DNA from: MFD04716-140 sp963703125
GTDB lineage: Bacteria > Bacteroidota > Bacteroidia > Flavobacteriales > Flavobacteriaceae
Assembly (NCBI GenBank): GCA_963703125.1
Contig: OY969790.1
Location: forward strand, 2,604,001-2,668,000
Direction of reading: 5' to 3'
Length of the DNA: 64,000 nucleotides
The notes under the pieces were generated by a model. That model saw only the letters and a list, made by a program, of their open reading frames with translations. It was not told where the DNA came from and did no database searches. The translations under genes and the position numbers were made by a program. Of this stretch, positions 18,850-28,260 are shown one piece after another; the first letter of the stretch is position 1, and each line of letters starts with the position of its first letter.

Positions 18850-19251
18850 ATGAATATACTATTAATAGAAGACGATCAAATAGAAGTAATGAAGTTGCAA
18901 AGAACAGTTTCAAAACTTGGCTTAAAGCATACAATTGTTGAAGCTAAAAATGGTGAAGATGCCTTAGAAATTCTTCAATCTGGTCAAAAATTACCTGATA
19001 TTATTCTTTTGGATTTAAATATGCCGAGAATGAACGGAATAGAATTTTTGGATATTTTAAAAAATGACAATCAATTAAAATATTTGCCCACAATAATATT
19101 GACAACATCTGAAAATAGGGCAGACTTGCTAAAATGTTATGAGGCAGGAATTGCTGGATACGTTGTAAAGCCTTTAAAATACGAAGATTACGAATCTAAA
19201 ATGAGGAAATTAATGGACTACTGGGAAGTAAATCAACTGGTTAAAGGCTAA
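18850..19251 (+). CDS. Single-domain response regulator (CheY-like)
   Basis: A 133-aa stand-alone receiver domain. Acidic pocket EDD at 7-9, phospho-acceptor Asp55 in LLDLNMPRMNG, TTS near 95-97 and Lys in VKPL near 116 are all present. There is no output domain, so it probably shuttles phosphate or regulates a partner protein. It is the first gene of the signalling block; the H-NOX gene follows after 76 bp. Its kinase is most likely one of the two in this operon. Single-domain receivers next to hybrid or PAS kinases are common in Bacteroidota. Confidence 0.9.
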   Translation: MNILLIEDDQIEVMKLQRTVSKLGLKHTIVEAKNGEDALEILQSGQKLPDIILLDLNMPRMNGIEFLDILKNDNQLKYLPTIILTTSENRADLLKCYEAGIAGYVVKPLKYEDYESKMRKLMDYWEVNQLVKG

Positions 19252-19327
19252 TAAAAAACTTCATTTCACAACATAAATTTTACAATTGTCATAATATTCC
19301 TACGTTTGTTGAATTAAAATTTAACAG

Positions 19328-19870
19328 ATGAAAGGTATTGTATTTACTGAATTTTTAGAAATGGTTGAGGGAACTTTTGGTCTTGAAACTGTTGATACCA
19401 TTATTGAAAACTCAAATTTACCCTCCGAAGGTATTTATACTTCTGTAGGAACGTATGATTTCAATGAAATGGTAGCCTTAATCACTGCGCTTCATAATAA
19501 GACAAAAGTACCGGTAGATGATCTTATTTACACGTTCGGTCATTTTCTTTTCACCAGTCTTGCTAAGGCACATCCAGAAGTGATATCCAATTACTTATCT
19601 CCAATGAATCTCTTGTATTCTATAGAAGATCATATTCATGTACATGTTAAAAAGTTATATCCAGATGCAGAGCTTCCAAGTTTTACCATTCTAGATAAAA
19701 CGGATACATCCATATCCATGATCTATAAATCATCCAGAGGACTTTATCGGCTGGCGCATGGTCTTATGGAGAAATGTTTTGAACAGTTCAACAAAACGGC
19801 CAAAGTTAGTTATGAACTCATAAAGCAAGACGGCACTGAAGTTAAATTTGATATTGTCCAAAATGGATAG
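19328..19870 (+). CDS. H-NOX haem nitric oxide/oxygen-binding sensor
   Basis: A 180-aa stand-alone haem sensor of the H-NOX (HNOB) family that binds NO at a ferrous haem and regulates a partner kinase. The defining features are present: the proximal His candidate His104 in the helix HIHVHVKKLYPDAELPSF, and the haem-propionate-binding Y-x-S-x-R motif as Tyr133-Lys-Ser135-Ser-Arg137. The N-terminal MKGIVFTEFLEMVE is also typical. The distal pocket cannot be judged for an O2-stabilising Tyr without an alignment; facultative-anaerobe-type H-NOX proteins normally lack it and are NO-selective. The stop codon overlaps the start of the histidine kinase gene, the classical H-NOX/kinase arrangement. 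Confidence 0.93.
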   Translation: MKGIVFTEFLEMVEGTFGLETVDTIIENSNLPSEGIYTSVGTYDFNEMVALITALHNKTKVPVDDLIYTFGHFLFTSLAKAHPEVISNYLSPMNLLYSIEDHIHVHVKKLYPDAELPSFTILDKTDTSISMIYKSSRGLYRLAHGLMEKCFEQFNKTAKVSYELIKQDGTEVKFDIVQNG

Positions 19871-22235
19871 TCAAGAGAAAGAAATTGAGTTATTAAAACG
19901 TGCCCTAACTCGCCAAAAAAAAGCAAGGATTGCGGCAGAGCAGATTCTAGAGAAAAAATCGAAGGAACTCTACGATGTTACACACCATTTAAAAGAGGCG
20001 AATGCCAAGCTAGAGAATCTATTGACCGAGAAGACTTCTGAACTAGATGGAGTGTTTATCAACATTATTGACCCTTATGTGGTGATGGACATGAGTTTTA
20101 ATGTGGTTAACATGAACACTTCGGCAAAACAATTTTTAGGCTATGACCATACGAAAGAGTGTGTTAACTTAACCAAAATGGTTCATGAGGATTTTGTGGA
20201 ATATACCGCAGAATCAATGAAATCACTTTTAAAAGTCGGCGTACTTAATAATTACAGGGCCAAAATCAGGACTAAGGATCAAACCGTTAAATGGGTCGAA
20301 ATAAATAGTAGTCTAATATATAATCAAGAAAGAAAGCCTATTGCCGCTCAAGGTATAATAAGGGATATAACGAAGGAAATGGAGATAAAGCAGTTGCTGT
20401 CTGAGCAAAAGCGACAACTGGATATTATCTTGGAGAATTCCCCCTTGGGAGTTGTTCTAATAGCTGAAGGTAAATTCATCAAGGTGAATACGGCTTTTAT
20501 AGATCTAATAGGTTATGGTGAACCTGAATTAAAAAACCTTACTGTACATGAAATAACCTACCCCGAAGATAAGAATGTGACTAAAGACTTCTTAGCTAAG
20601 ATGAAAGATGAGGAGATTGACAATTTCACCGTTACAAAAAGATACTTGCGTAGAGATGGCAGTATTCTATATGCAAGATTATTGGTCAGTGCCGTAAGAA
20701 ATATTGATGGTGTTGATGATTATCAAGTTGCCATTATAGAGGATATTCGCAAGGAAATGGAGGCTGAAGAACGATTAAAGGCTTCTGAGAATAGACTTTC
20801 TACGCTTATCTTAAATCTACAAATGGGCGTGTTGTTAGAAGATGAAAACAGAAAAATACAATTGACCAATCAGATGTTCTGTGATCTCTTTCAAATACCT
20901 GCCACTCCAGCGCAAATGGTTGGGGCGGATTGCACTTCGTCTGCCGAGCAGTCAAAATCACAATTTAAAGACCCAGAGGGTTTTGTAAAGAGAATCGACA
21001 CCATATTAACTAACAAAAAGACTGTCTTATCCGATGAGTTGGAAATGATAGATGGTAGGGTTTTAGAAAGGGATTATATCCCCATTTTTAACGAAGATAT
21101 TTATAAAGGTCATCTTTGGTCCTATCAAGATATAACGCTTAAAAAAAATTATGAGGCTACATTAAGTGCCGAAAGAGAGAAGTATAGTAGTATCATCGCC
21201 AACATGAACCTTGGGTTATTAGAAGTCGATAATAATGATACTATTCAATTAGTGAATCAAAGTTTCTGTGCCATGAGCGGTTTTTCTGAAATTGAACTTT
21301 TGGGAAAAAAGGCAGCGGATGTTCTTAGGGTTAAAGAGAAAGAGGTCATTAAATCAAATGAGGACAAACGATTAAAAGGTGAATCTGATTCTTATGAAGT
21401 GCAAATTTTGGATAAATCGGGTGAAATAAAACATTGGCTTATAAGTGGCGCCCCCCGTGTGGATAAAAATAATAATGTTATTGGTTCCATTGGTATTCAT
21501 TTGGATATTACCAAACAAAAGGTATTAGAATTGCAAAAGGAACAATTGGTGCAAGAATTGGAAAACAGTAACAAAGGGCTGCAAGAATACGCACATATTG
21601 TTTCGCATGACCTTAAATCACCTTTAAGGAGTATTAGTGCATTATCTACTTGGTTGCAGGAAGACTATAAAGATATTTTAGATGAGACCGGAAACCAACA
21701 TTTGCAAATGATGCAAGAAAAGGTAGCTTCAATGGATAAATTGATCAGTGGTATTTTGGAATATTCCACAGCCAATAGTTCTAATTTGGATAATACAACG
21801 GTAGACTTAAATACGGTTATCGATACTATAAAAGAAACGATTTATATACCGGATCATGTTGAATTATCGGTTCCTCAAAAGTTACCTAATATTATTGCCG
21901 ACAAAACCAAAATGCATCAGTTGTTTCAAAATATACTTTCAAATGCCGTGGTACATATTGAAAATGAAAAAGGGCTGGTAGAAGTTTTGTTTTTGGATAA
22001 TGCGGACCAATGGCAATTTACCATTGCCGATAATGGGGTAGGAATTCCTGAAAAACATCATAAAAAAATATTCGAAATATTTCAATCTGTAGGTAATAAT
22101 GAACGGTCAACGGGGATCGGATTATCAATAGTTAAAAAAATAGTGGATCGGTACAATGGTGAAGTTTGGGTTGAAAGTGAGGTGGGCAATGGTACGAAAT
22201 TCCATTTTACCCTAAAGAAACAAGACCTAGCCTAA
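19863..22235 (+). CDS. Multi-PAS sensor histidine kinase (H-NOX-associated)
   Basis: About 790 aa, no membrane segments, so cytoplasmic. It has an N-terminal coiled coil (KKARIAAEQILEKKSKELYDV), the usual start of H-NOX partner kinases, then about four PAS modules (roughly 60-180, 190-310, 315-430, 440-560). The HisKA domain has phospho-acceptor near His582 in IVSHDLKSPLRSI, and the HATPase domain has an N box (NILSNAVVHI), DNGVGIP and GIGLSIVKKIVD. ATG at 19863 is preferred to 19848 because it overlaps the H-NOX stop by 8 bp, suggesting translational coupling. It is probably inhibited or tuned by NO-bound H-NOX and passes phosphate to a receiver or Hpt protein of this operon. Confidence 0.92.
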   Translation: MDSQEKEIELLKRALTRQKKARIAAEQILEKKSKELYDVTHHLKEANAKLENLLTEKTSELDGVFINIIDPYVVMDMSFNVVNMNTSAKQFLGYDHTKECVNLTKMVHEDFVEYTAESMKSLLKVGVLNNYRAKIRTKDQTVKWVEINSSLIYNQERKPIAAQGIIRDITKEMEIKQLLSEQKRQLDIILENSPLGVVLIAEGKFIKVNTAFIDLIGYGEPELKNLTVHEITYPEDKNVTKDFLAKMKDEEIDNFTVTKRYLRRDGSILYARLLVSAVRNIDGVDDYQVAIIEDIRKEMEAEERLKASENRLSTLILNLQMGVLLEDENRKIQLTNQMFCDLFQIPATPAQMVGADCTSSAEQSKSQFKDPEGFVKRIDTILTNKKTVLSDELEMIDGRVLERDYIPIFNEDIYKGHLWSYQDITLKKNYEATLSAEREKYSSIIANMNLGLLEVDNNDTIQLVNQSFCAMSGFSEIELLGKKAADVLRVKEKEVIKSNEDKRLKGESDSYEVQILDKSGEIKHWLISGAPRVDKNNNVIGSIGIHLDITKQKVLELQKEQLVQELENSNKGLQEYAHIVSHDLKSPLRSISALSTWLQEDYKDILDETGNQHLQMMQEKVASMDKLISGILEYSTANSSNLDNTTVDLNTVIDTIKETIYIPDHVELSVPQKLPNIIADKTKMHQLFQNILSNAVVHIENEKGLVEVLFLDNADQWQFTIADNGVGIPEKHHKKIFEIFQSVGNNERSTGIGLSIVKKIVDRYNGEVWVESEVGNGTKFHFTLKKQDLA

Positions 22236-22242
22236 AAGTAAC

Positions 22243-23370
22243 ATGAAAATAGAGCAATCAATAAAAATAGTAAACGGGCCATTTGTATATGAAAATGAAA
22301 GAATACAACTTAATAATCCTTTGGTTCTAGTTTTTGGCGATCGTTTCATGTTGGAACAGGAAGAACTGCTTGCTGAGGTGAAATCCATATATCCTACCGG
22401 GCATCTGGTTTTCGGTAGCACTTCTGGTGAAATCATTGGAGCTACTGTTTTAGATAATTCGTTGACCATGACTGCGATAGAGTTTGAAAAATCTCAATTT
22501 TTGGTCAAGAAAAAGAATGTTTCTGATTTTCAAAATAACGATTTTGAATTGGGGAAATCACTTTTAAGTGAATTTCCTAAAGAAAATCTGAAGAATATAT
22601 TTTTAGTGTCAGAGGGTAGTTTTGTGAACGGTAGTTCTTTAATTTCAGGATTTAAGAACGGAAATCAAGAGGTTAATATTTCTGGTGGACTTTGTGGTGA
22701 TGGGAATCGGTTTCAAAAGACCCTTTGTTCTTATAATGAACGACCAAAGGAAGGTGAAGTGGTAGCCATTGGTTTTTATGGTGATACCTTAGAAATCAGT
22801 AGTGCAAGTTATGGTGGTTGGTCAACCTTTGGCCCTGAACGTAGCGTTACTAAATCAAAAGGAAATATATTATTTGAATTGGATGGTAAGCCTGCGTTAG
22901 ATCTCTACAAGGAGTATTTGGGAGAAAAGTCGAAAGAATTGCCAAAATCAGCATTACTGTATCCACTTAATGTCTGTGTTGATGACCAACAACCCATTGT
23001 ACGTACCATATTGAATATTAGTGAAACACAGAATACAATGGTACTTGCTGGGGATATACCAGAAGGTTCCACAGTGCAATTGATGATGTCTACTGTCGAT
23101 GATATTGCTGAAGGTGCCTCTATAGCTGCTAAATTGGCCATGGAAAATCGGGTTCATAAACCCGAATTAGCTATCTTAATTAGTTGCGTAGGAAGAAAAC
23201 TGGTTATGGGGCAACGTACCGAAGAGGAGATTGAAGAAGTAGTTTCCATTATTGGAGAAGATACTGTTGTTACCGGTTTCTATTCTTATGGGGAAATGGC
23301 ACCATTTTCTGGTCAAGAATCTTGTAGATTGCATAACCAGACCATGACCTTAACCTTAATTAGCGAATAA
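22243..23370 (+). CDS. FIST-domain sensor protein (NosP-like)
   Basis: A 375-aa FIST_N plus FIST_C protein. FIST_N occupies about 25-215 (GSTSGEIIGATV, ISGGLCGDG, VVAIGFYGD) and FIST_C about 220-370 (ALDLYKEYLG, ILISCVGRKLVMG, TVVTGFYSYGEMAPF). FIST proteins are ligand-binding sensors; one subgroup, NosP, is known from other bacteria to bind haem and NO and to regulate a co-encoded histidine kinase. Here it directly precedes a histidine kinase with stop and start overlapping at 23370, the NosP arrangement. Haem binding cannot be shown from sequence; small-molecule sensing is the alternative. Confidence 0.85.
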   Translation: MKIEQSIKIVNGPFVYENERIQLNNPLVLVFGDRFMLEQEELLAEVKSIYPTGHLVFGSTSGEIIGATVLDNSLTMTAIEFEKSQFLVKKKNVSDFQNNDFELGKSLLSEFPKENLKNIFLVSEGSFVNGSSLISGFKNGNQEVNISGGLCGDGNRFQKTLCSYNERPKEGEVVAIGFYGDTLEISSASYGGWSTFGPERSVTKSKGNILFELDGKPALDLYKEYLGEKSKELPKSALLYPLNVCVDDQQPIVRTILNISETQNTMVLAGDIPEGSTVQLMMSTVDDIAEGASIAAKLAMENRVHKPELAILISCVGRKLVMGQRTEEEIEEVVSIIGEDTVVTGFYSYGEMAPFSGQESCRLHNQTMTLTLISE

Positions 23371-24428
23371 TGCATTCTTTACTGAGCAGACAATTAAGGA
23401 AAAAATTACCGGAGCGTTTTAGGGACGACCCCGGGCTTCAGGATTTTTTGAAATCCGTAGATCAGTCCTATGAGGATTTTGATGATAAGCTTACCATGCT
23501 GCAAAGAGCCACTACCATAAGTTCTAAAGAACTGTCTGAAGCTAATAAAGAATTGTCCAATGAAGCCGAAAGGCAAAAATTGGTTTTGCAATCATTAAGC
23601 GAAGCAATGGTCAGTCTTAATTTAAACTTGGGTATTGATCAAGAAAAAGATATTGAAATACTACAAAATATTAAGGTGGAGAAATTGGCGGTCCACATTA
23701 AAAACTTGGCCATTAAAATTTCAAAGATCAATCAAGAAAAGACTGATTTACTTAATGATTTAGAAGCAAGAAACGAATCTTTAAGTAATTATATACAGAT
23801 TGTTTCGCATGATTTAAAGTCTCCCTTAAGAAATATCAACACATTAATGAGTTGGATTCTTGAAGAGGAAAAGGACGGTTTTTCGTTCGAGAGTAAAAAG
23901 AACTGTGTGCTGGTAACTCAAAATCTTTCTAAAATGGAGCAGCTCATTAGTGGTATATTAGATCACGCCACCATTGGGGCGGCGCCTGAACATAGAAGTG
24001 AGGTTTCCATTGATGAACTGATGATCGAAGTTAAAAATAATCTTGATGTTCCTGAGAATGTCACCTTAAAATGGACAGAGCATATGCCGACCATAACTAT
24101 CGAGAAAATTTGGTTGGAGAAGGTATTTTACCATCTTATAAACAATGCCTTAACTGCGGTGAAAAATAGGAGTGAGGGTAAAGTTTATGTAGGTTATGAA
24201 GAGGATAATAGCTATTGGAAATTTTCAGTTTCCGATAATGGTATCGGTATAGCAAATCGTTACCATAAAAGTATATTTGAAATTTTTAAAAAGTTAGAAA
24301 ATGATACTGCCTCTGCAGGGGTAGGTCTTGCTATTTCGAAGAAAATAGTAAATCTATACCAAGGAGACATTAGTCTTTCATCAAAGGAAGGTGAGGGTAG
24401 TACGTTCTTTTTTTCTCTAAAAAAATAA
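23370..24428 (+). CDS. Cytoplasmic histidine kinase (FIST-associated)
   Basis: A 352-aa soluble kinase. The N-terminal ~140 residues are helical and coiled-coil (LLSRQLRKKLPERFR, DFDDKLTMLQRATTISSKEL), with no PAS or membrane segment, typical of kinases whose input comes from a separate sensor protein. HisKA has His147 in IVSHDLKSPLRNI; the ATPase domain has NNALTAV, DNGIGIA and GVGLAISKKIV. The gene overlaps the FIST gene by one base, so the FIST protein is probably its sensor. The next gene encodes an Hpt protein, so a phosphorelay is likely. The kinase core resembles that of the H-NOX-linked kinase, suggesting two inputs to one pathway. Confidence 0.92.
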   Translation: MHSLLSRQLRKKLPERFRDDPGLQDFLKSVDQSYEDFDDKLTMLQRATTISSKELSEANKELSNEAERQKLVLQSLSEAMVSLNLNLGIDQEKDIEILQNIKVEKLAVHIKNLAIKISKINQEKTDLLNDLEARNESLSNYIQIVSHDLKSPLRNINTLMSWILEEEKDGFSFESKKNCVLVTQNLSKMEQLISGILDHATIGAAPEHRSEVSIDELMIEVKNNLDVPENVTLKWTEHMPTITIEKIWLEKVFYHLINNALTAVKNRSEGKVYVGYEEDNSYWKFSVSDNGIGIANRYHKSIFEIFKKLENDTASAGVGLAISKKIVNLYQGDISLSSKEGEGSTFFFSLKK

Positions 24429-24430
24429 TT

Positions 24431-24751
24431 ATGAAGCACGAACCAAACATTTCATATATTATTGAACTTTCAGGAGATGACTCAGACTTTCAAGAAAAGT
24501 TCATCAACATTTTAAAGGAAGAATTCCCAGAAGAAAAAGCCGTTTACCTAAACGCTGTTCAGCAAAAGGATTTTACAAACGCGGTGGAAATAGTACATAA
24601 ACTCAAACATAAATTCAATATTTTAAGCATGTATGATGCATACGCTTTAGCGGTCACATATGAATTGGAATTGAAAAATAAAGATCTTGGTAACGATAAG
24701 GAATTCATTATAGCTTTAAATGTGGTGGATTCATACTTAAAAACTATTTAG
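24431..24751 (+). CDS. Histidine phosphotransfer (Hpt) protein
   Basis: A 106-aa all-helical protein with the Hpt signature around His56 (VHKLKHKFNIL, compare H-x-L-K-G in classical Hpt domains; the Gly is replaced by His). It would accept phosphate from a receiver domain and pass it to another. It sits 2 bp after the second kinase gene and 2 bp before the LytTR regulator gene. Hpt proteins link H-NOX and NosP kinases to output regulators in gamma-proteobacterial biofilm pathways, so the arrangement here is familiar even though the output differs. Confidence 0.85.
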   Translation: MKHEPNISYIIELSGDDSDFQEKFINILKEEFPEEKAVYLNAVQQKDFTNAVEIVHKLKHKFNILSMYDAYALAVTYELELKNKDLGNDKEFIIALNVVDSYLKTI

Positions 24752-24753
24752 CA

Positions 24754-25461
24754 ATGAATTGTATAATTATAGACGATGAGACCGCAGCTAGAGCGGTTGT
24801 TAGTCATCTTTGTTCCCAAATCACGGAATTAGATGTAATCGAAGAATTTGACAATGCGATAGACGCCATTAAATTTCTGAACCAACAAGTGATTGATGTG
24901 GTGTTCCTGGACATTCATATGCCAGGATTTTCGGGAATCGATTTTGTTCAAACACTTAAAAACCCGCCCCATATTGTATTGACTACCTCGGATACGGAAT
25001 TTGCTATCGAGGCATACGAATATGAATCCATAGTTGATTATTTGGTAAAGCCAATTACTCTAAACCGTTTTGAGAAGGCAATTAAAAAAATAAGGAACGT
25101 AAACGAGAACAGTAAACACAAAGAAAATGTGGTTCATAAAACACCTTTGAACCAAGAGCTTTATATCAATATAGATCGTAGACTTATCAAATTGAAGTTT
25201 GACGAAATTCAATTGATTATGGCACAAGGTGACTATATCGATATAACTACCGAGAGTAAAAAATATAGGGTTCATACAACATTGAAGAAAATCAAGGAAA
25301 AATTACCGGAAACTATTTTTCTTCAAATTCATCGTTCATACATCATTAACTTCACAAAAATCATTGATATCGAGGATAATAGTGTTTTAATTGAAAAAAA
25401 CGTTGTTCCCATAAGTCGTTCTAGTAGACCAGAATTAATGAGAAGACTTAATTTGGTATAA
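24754..25461 (+). CDS. LytTR-family response regulator
   Basis: A 235-aa DNA-binding response regulator. The receiver domain (1-120) has acidic pair Asp7-Asp8, phospho-acceptor Asp53 in VVFLDIHMPGFSG, TTS near 77 and the conserved Lys in LVKPIT. The LytTR domain (about 130-235) has LIKLKFDEIQLIMAQGDYI, HTTLKKIKEKLP and FLQIHRSYIIN. It is the last gene of the signalling operon and its likely transcriptional output. Direct repeats with LytTR geometry are found upstream of this operon (18760) and in the exopolysaccharide locus (27847, 28478). Confidence 0.93.
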   Translation: MNCIIIDDETAARAVVSHLCSQITELDVIEEFDNAIDAIKFLNQQVIDVVFLDIHMPGFSGIDFVQTLKNPPHIVLTTSDTEFAIEAYEYESIVDYLVKPITLNRFEKAIKKIRNVNENSKHKENVVHKTPLNQELYINIDRRLIKLKFDEIQLIMAQGDYIDITTESKKYRVHTTLKKIKEKLPETIFLQIHRSYIINFTKIIDIEDNSVLIEKNVVPISRSSRPELMRRLNLV

Positions 25462-25657
25462 TTTTTTCTAAGAGAAATATCTGTCAAAAAATTCAATAGT
25501 ATTCTCCCTTTGATCTTAGGCCTAGATTCAATGAACATGATACACTGAATACTGTAATATTAAAAGGTTTAAGTAATTAAGGCTGATTTTGATTTTGCCC
25601 TCTTAGAGGTAAAATTAATTACATTAAAAATCAATTGGACTGTTGCAATTATCCAAT

Positions 25658-27730
25658 TTATTGATTTTCAATTCTTGTTTTCATCTTAGTATAGTAAATA
25701 GGCTTGTCTAGAAATAGCCATTTCAGTTTGCACCCAACTTCAGTAAATTCAAAACCTGCTGCGGTAGCCGATGCAATGTTGCTATACTTTCCATATAGAT
25801 TGGCACTAAATCTTTTTGAGAATTGATGCTGTACTGCTGCTTCAGCCCTGAAAATTGTTGTGTTGGGATCTTCTTCGACCTTTTGGAATCCGGTTGCCGC
25901 GCTGATCATATAAGTTGTCTTTTCAGAAAAATTTCCACGTAGATCAGTAAAGATTTCAACGGCCTGATACTGTTCAGGACTAAAGTAAATAGTGGGTACT
26001 TGATTTTTAAACGTAATATATTGATAGTTTACGCCCATTTTTAAAGCAGGTTTTTGCAATAGGGTGTAGTATAAAGAAGTAAATAGTAGGTTTCGGGTAT
26101 TCGAATCACTTTGTTGGGTATGCATTAACTGTGTGTACCAACCTAAATTAATGTTAGTGCCCAAATTGTAATTTAATCCGTAATGGTGTTGTATAATTTC
26201 ACGTTCAATAAGTTCCGCATTAAAGTTTTGAACTTCTCGCTGATAGCCTAAAGTTAGATTCTGCAATTTTAAGGGCTCTAGCATTAATCTGGCCTCTAAG
26301 ACCGGTTGGGTATAGGCATCGTCCATAAATCTGGAATTGTTAAAACCAATAACTGTTTTTAAAATGGTTTTGGGAAAAAGTTTGTACCGTAGACCGGCCA
26401 AGACTACATGAGAATTGGCTTTGTTATTGGTAACCGAATTCTCGGTTGTCCTATAAAAATAGGATACAGTTGTTCTGAATTTAGTGGAAAAGGGTACTTC
26501 AACTGTAGTATTGGTGTAAAATGCCACATTATTGCCGTTATCAAAAGTATAGGCCGCATGTTCCTCAATACTAGGGGTATGCATTAGATTTAGTTTTTCT
26601 ATAAAACCTAAAGCGTCCTTTTGATTTTCGTAAAAGGCGAGGGTTTTGTAAGCCATCTCGTAGGCTGGCAGTATTCTATCAGCTGCAAAAAGAGCGTTTG
26701 CCTTACCCAAATTCCCGTCAAAAGACGTACTATCCTTTTTTAAAATAGCATCATAACTTTCTAAACTGCTTTTTACATCTCCGGTATATAGTCCCAAGGT
26801 TGCTTTTAATCCAAAAACCCAACTGGGAATTGGTTTATGATTTTCTAAACTATCAATTTGTTGCTTAGCTTGTTTAAATTTTCTGTTCCATATCATCGCT
26901 TGTATGTACCTGTCATAAGTACGTTCCTTGAGTTCCGTATCTGTTATTTTTGAAACTTTGATTTTAGCACGTTCAGCTATTTTAAGCGCTTCTTTGTCCT
27001 GTTCTCCAATATGTTCTGCTAATGCTATGCCGTTTAAGGCTGTAATTGAATCCTTTGGTGAGGTAGCATATCTTTGATACATCACCTTTGCACTATCAAC
27101 CTGTTTTGTTATTAGATATAGGTTGGCTAGATTGAGCAATGCATCTTTGTCTTCAGGAAAATCGATAAAGATTTTATTCAATAGTTCTTCTCCTTGGGTA
27201 TAGTTCTGTTTATTTACAAACGTATTTGCGTAGCCCAAATTCATATATTTTCTAGAGGTAAGGGCACTAGTATTTCCAGGTTTGAGCAACAAAGCATTTT
27301 CGACCATTTCAAGCGCTGCTCTATACTCCTTTAAATTACTAAGTGTATTCGCATAGCCAAGAACGGCACCAAATTGATTTGGATTTTCCTTTACCAGTTC
27401 TGCATAAAGTGGTCTGGCCTTTTCATATTCCTCTGCCCACAAAAAAGACTCATTATAATTTATTAGTATTTCGAAGTCGTTGGGGTATTCTTTTAGCAAC
27501 TGAGCAAATAAGTCAGTTGCCTTTTTTGGTTCTCCACTTAATCCTACTGCGCGCGCATAGCATAATTGGGCTGTTTTATTGTTAGGGTCGGATTTTAGAT
27601 ATGCTTCAAAAAATTCTTCGGCTTCTGGAAAATTTCCCTTCTCCAATAAACCAAAGCCTTTGGTCATATCGGTTTGGGCCCAAATGATAGTAGTTGAAAA
27701 TAGCAGGATTTGTAAGAGAAGTGTACGCAT
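25658..27730 (-). CDS. TPR / outer-membrane beta-barrel exporter
   Basis: A 690-aa protein with a signal peptide (ending IIWAQ near residue 19), about ten TPR-like helical repeats (20-370; e.g. LNLANLYLITKQVDSAKVMYQ), and a C-terminal beta-barrel-like region (about 385-690) rich in alternating aromatic strands (TVSYFYRTTEN, LNYNLGTNINLGWYTQ, GVNYQYITFK). This is the PgaA/PelB/AlgK-E type layout used to carry exopolysaccharide across the outer membrane, and the barrel resembles YaiO-family domains. It is transcribed divergently from the STAS gene, with a shared promoter region carrying 21-bp-spaced repeats. Export of the neighbouring polysaccharide is inferred from layout and context. Confidence 0.8.
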   Translation of the reverse strand: MRTLLLQILLFSTTIIWAQTDMTKGFGLLEKGNFPEAEEFFEAYLKSDPNNKTAQLCYARAVGLSGEPKKATDLFAQLLKEYPNDFEILINYNESFLWAEEYEKARPLYAELVKENPNQFGAVLGYANTLSNLKEYRAALEMVENALLLKPGNTSALTSRKYMNLGYANTFVNKQNYTQGEELLNKIFIDFPEDKDALLNLANLYLITKQVDSAKVMYQRYATSPKDSITALNGIALAEHIGEQDKEALKIAERAKIKVSKITDTELKERTYDRYIQAMIWNRKFKQAKQQIDSLENHKPIPSWVFGLKATLGLYTGDVKSSLESYDAILKKDSTSFDGNLGKANALFAADRILPAYEMAYKTLAFYENQKDALGFIEKLNLMHTPSIEEHAAYTFDNGNNVAFYTNTTVEVPFSTKFRTTVSYFYRTTENSVTNNKANSHVVLAGLRYKLFPKTILKTVIGFNNSRFMDDAYTQPVLEARLMLEPLKLQNLTLGYQREVQNFNAELIEREIIQHHYGLNYNLGTNINLGWYTQLMHTQQSDSNTRNLLFTSLYYTLLQKPALKMGVNYQYITFKNQVPTIYFSPEQYQAVEIFTDLRGNFSEKTTYMISAATGFQKVEEDPNTTIFRAEAAVQHQFSKRFSANLYGKYSNIASATAAGFEFTEVGCKLKWLFLDKPIYYTKMKTRIENQ

Positions 27731-27846
27731 TATTTCAGGTAAGATTAATACTACAAAACTTAACGTTCGTATTTGTTTTTTATTTCTAATTTCTTGAAGT
27801 ATAAAGGTAGATAGTCTTCTTTCTAGCCGGAAGTAGGTTAATTGTT

Positions 27847-27877
27847 ATTCAACTATGCATAATTGCCATCGAACTAT
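27847..27877 (+). promoter_or_regulatory. Putative LytTR-type binding site in divergent promoter
   Basis: attcaactat (27847-27856) and atcgaactat (27868-27877) are direct repeats 21 bp apart, matching the spacing of the pair at 18760/18781 and sharing the word family ATTCGACTAT. The site lies between the divergent exporter (start 27730) and STAS (start 27958) genes and is followed at once by TTTTG. It is the likely binding site of the LytTR regulator encoded at 24754, linking the signalling operon to the exopolysaccharide genes. Confidence 0.5.
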
Positions 27878-27957
27878 TTTGTGTTGTTATGGTTGGCTAA
27901 GTGAGAGATATTTGCTTCATCAATAAAAGAAAACTTAACCTATTTAAAACATTTATT

Positions 27958-28260
27958 ATGGCATTACAAATTTCAGAAGCAAGAGGAGTATTTTCAGTAT
28001 TTGGAGAATTGAACAGTTATACTGTAGCAATTCTTACAAGACACATGAGTAATTATATTAAAAAGGACCAACGTGTCATTTTAAATTTAGAAAGGGTAAA
28101 AAAAATAGATGTTTGCGCGGCCTATACCATTAAGAAATTATTTATGGATGCAGTAGGTAAGAGCAGTATTTTTTCAATAGTGGCCATGGAAAATAAACAA
28201 GTGATGGATGTTTTTAATGAAACACAAATTACATATATCGTAAGTAATGATCGGTACTAG
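27958..28260 (+). CDS. STAS-domain protein (anti-anti-sigma-like)
   Basis: A 100-aa single STAS domain starting at ATG 27958 (MALQISEARGVFSVFG); an upstream GTG at 27901 would add an implausible 19 residues. The fold is clear from VILNLERVKKIDVCAAYTIKKL, but the usual phosphorylatable Ser in the D-S-S/T-G loop is missing: the loop reads Asp-Val-Cys-Ala-Ala. It therefore may not be switched by a serine kinase in the normal way and may act as a scaffold. It is the first gene right of the divergent promoter and precedes the glycosyltransferase genes by about 320 bp. Confidence 0.8.
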   Translation: MALQISEARGVFSVFGELNSYTVAILTRHMSNYIKKDQRVILNLERVKKIDVCAAYTIKKLFMDAVGKSSIFSIVAMENKQVMDVFNETQITYIVSNDRY

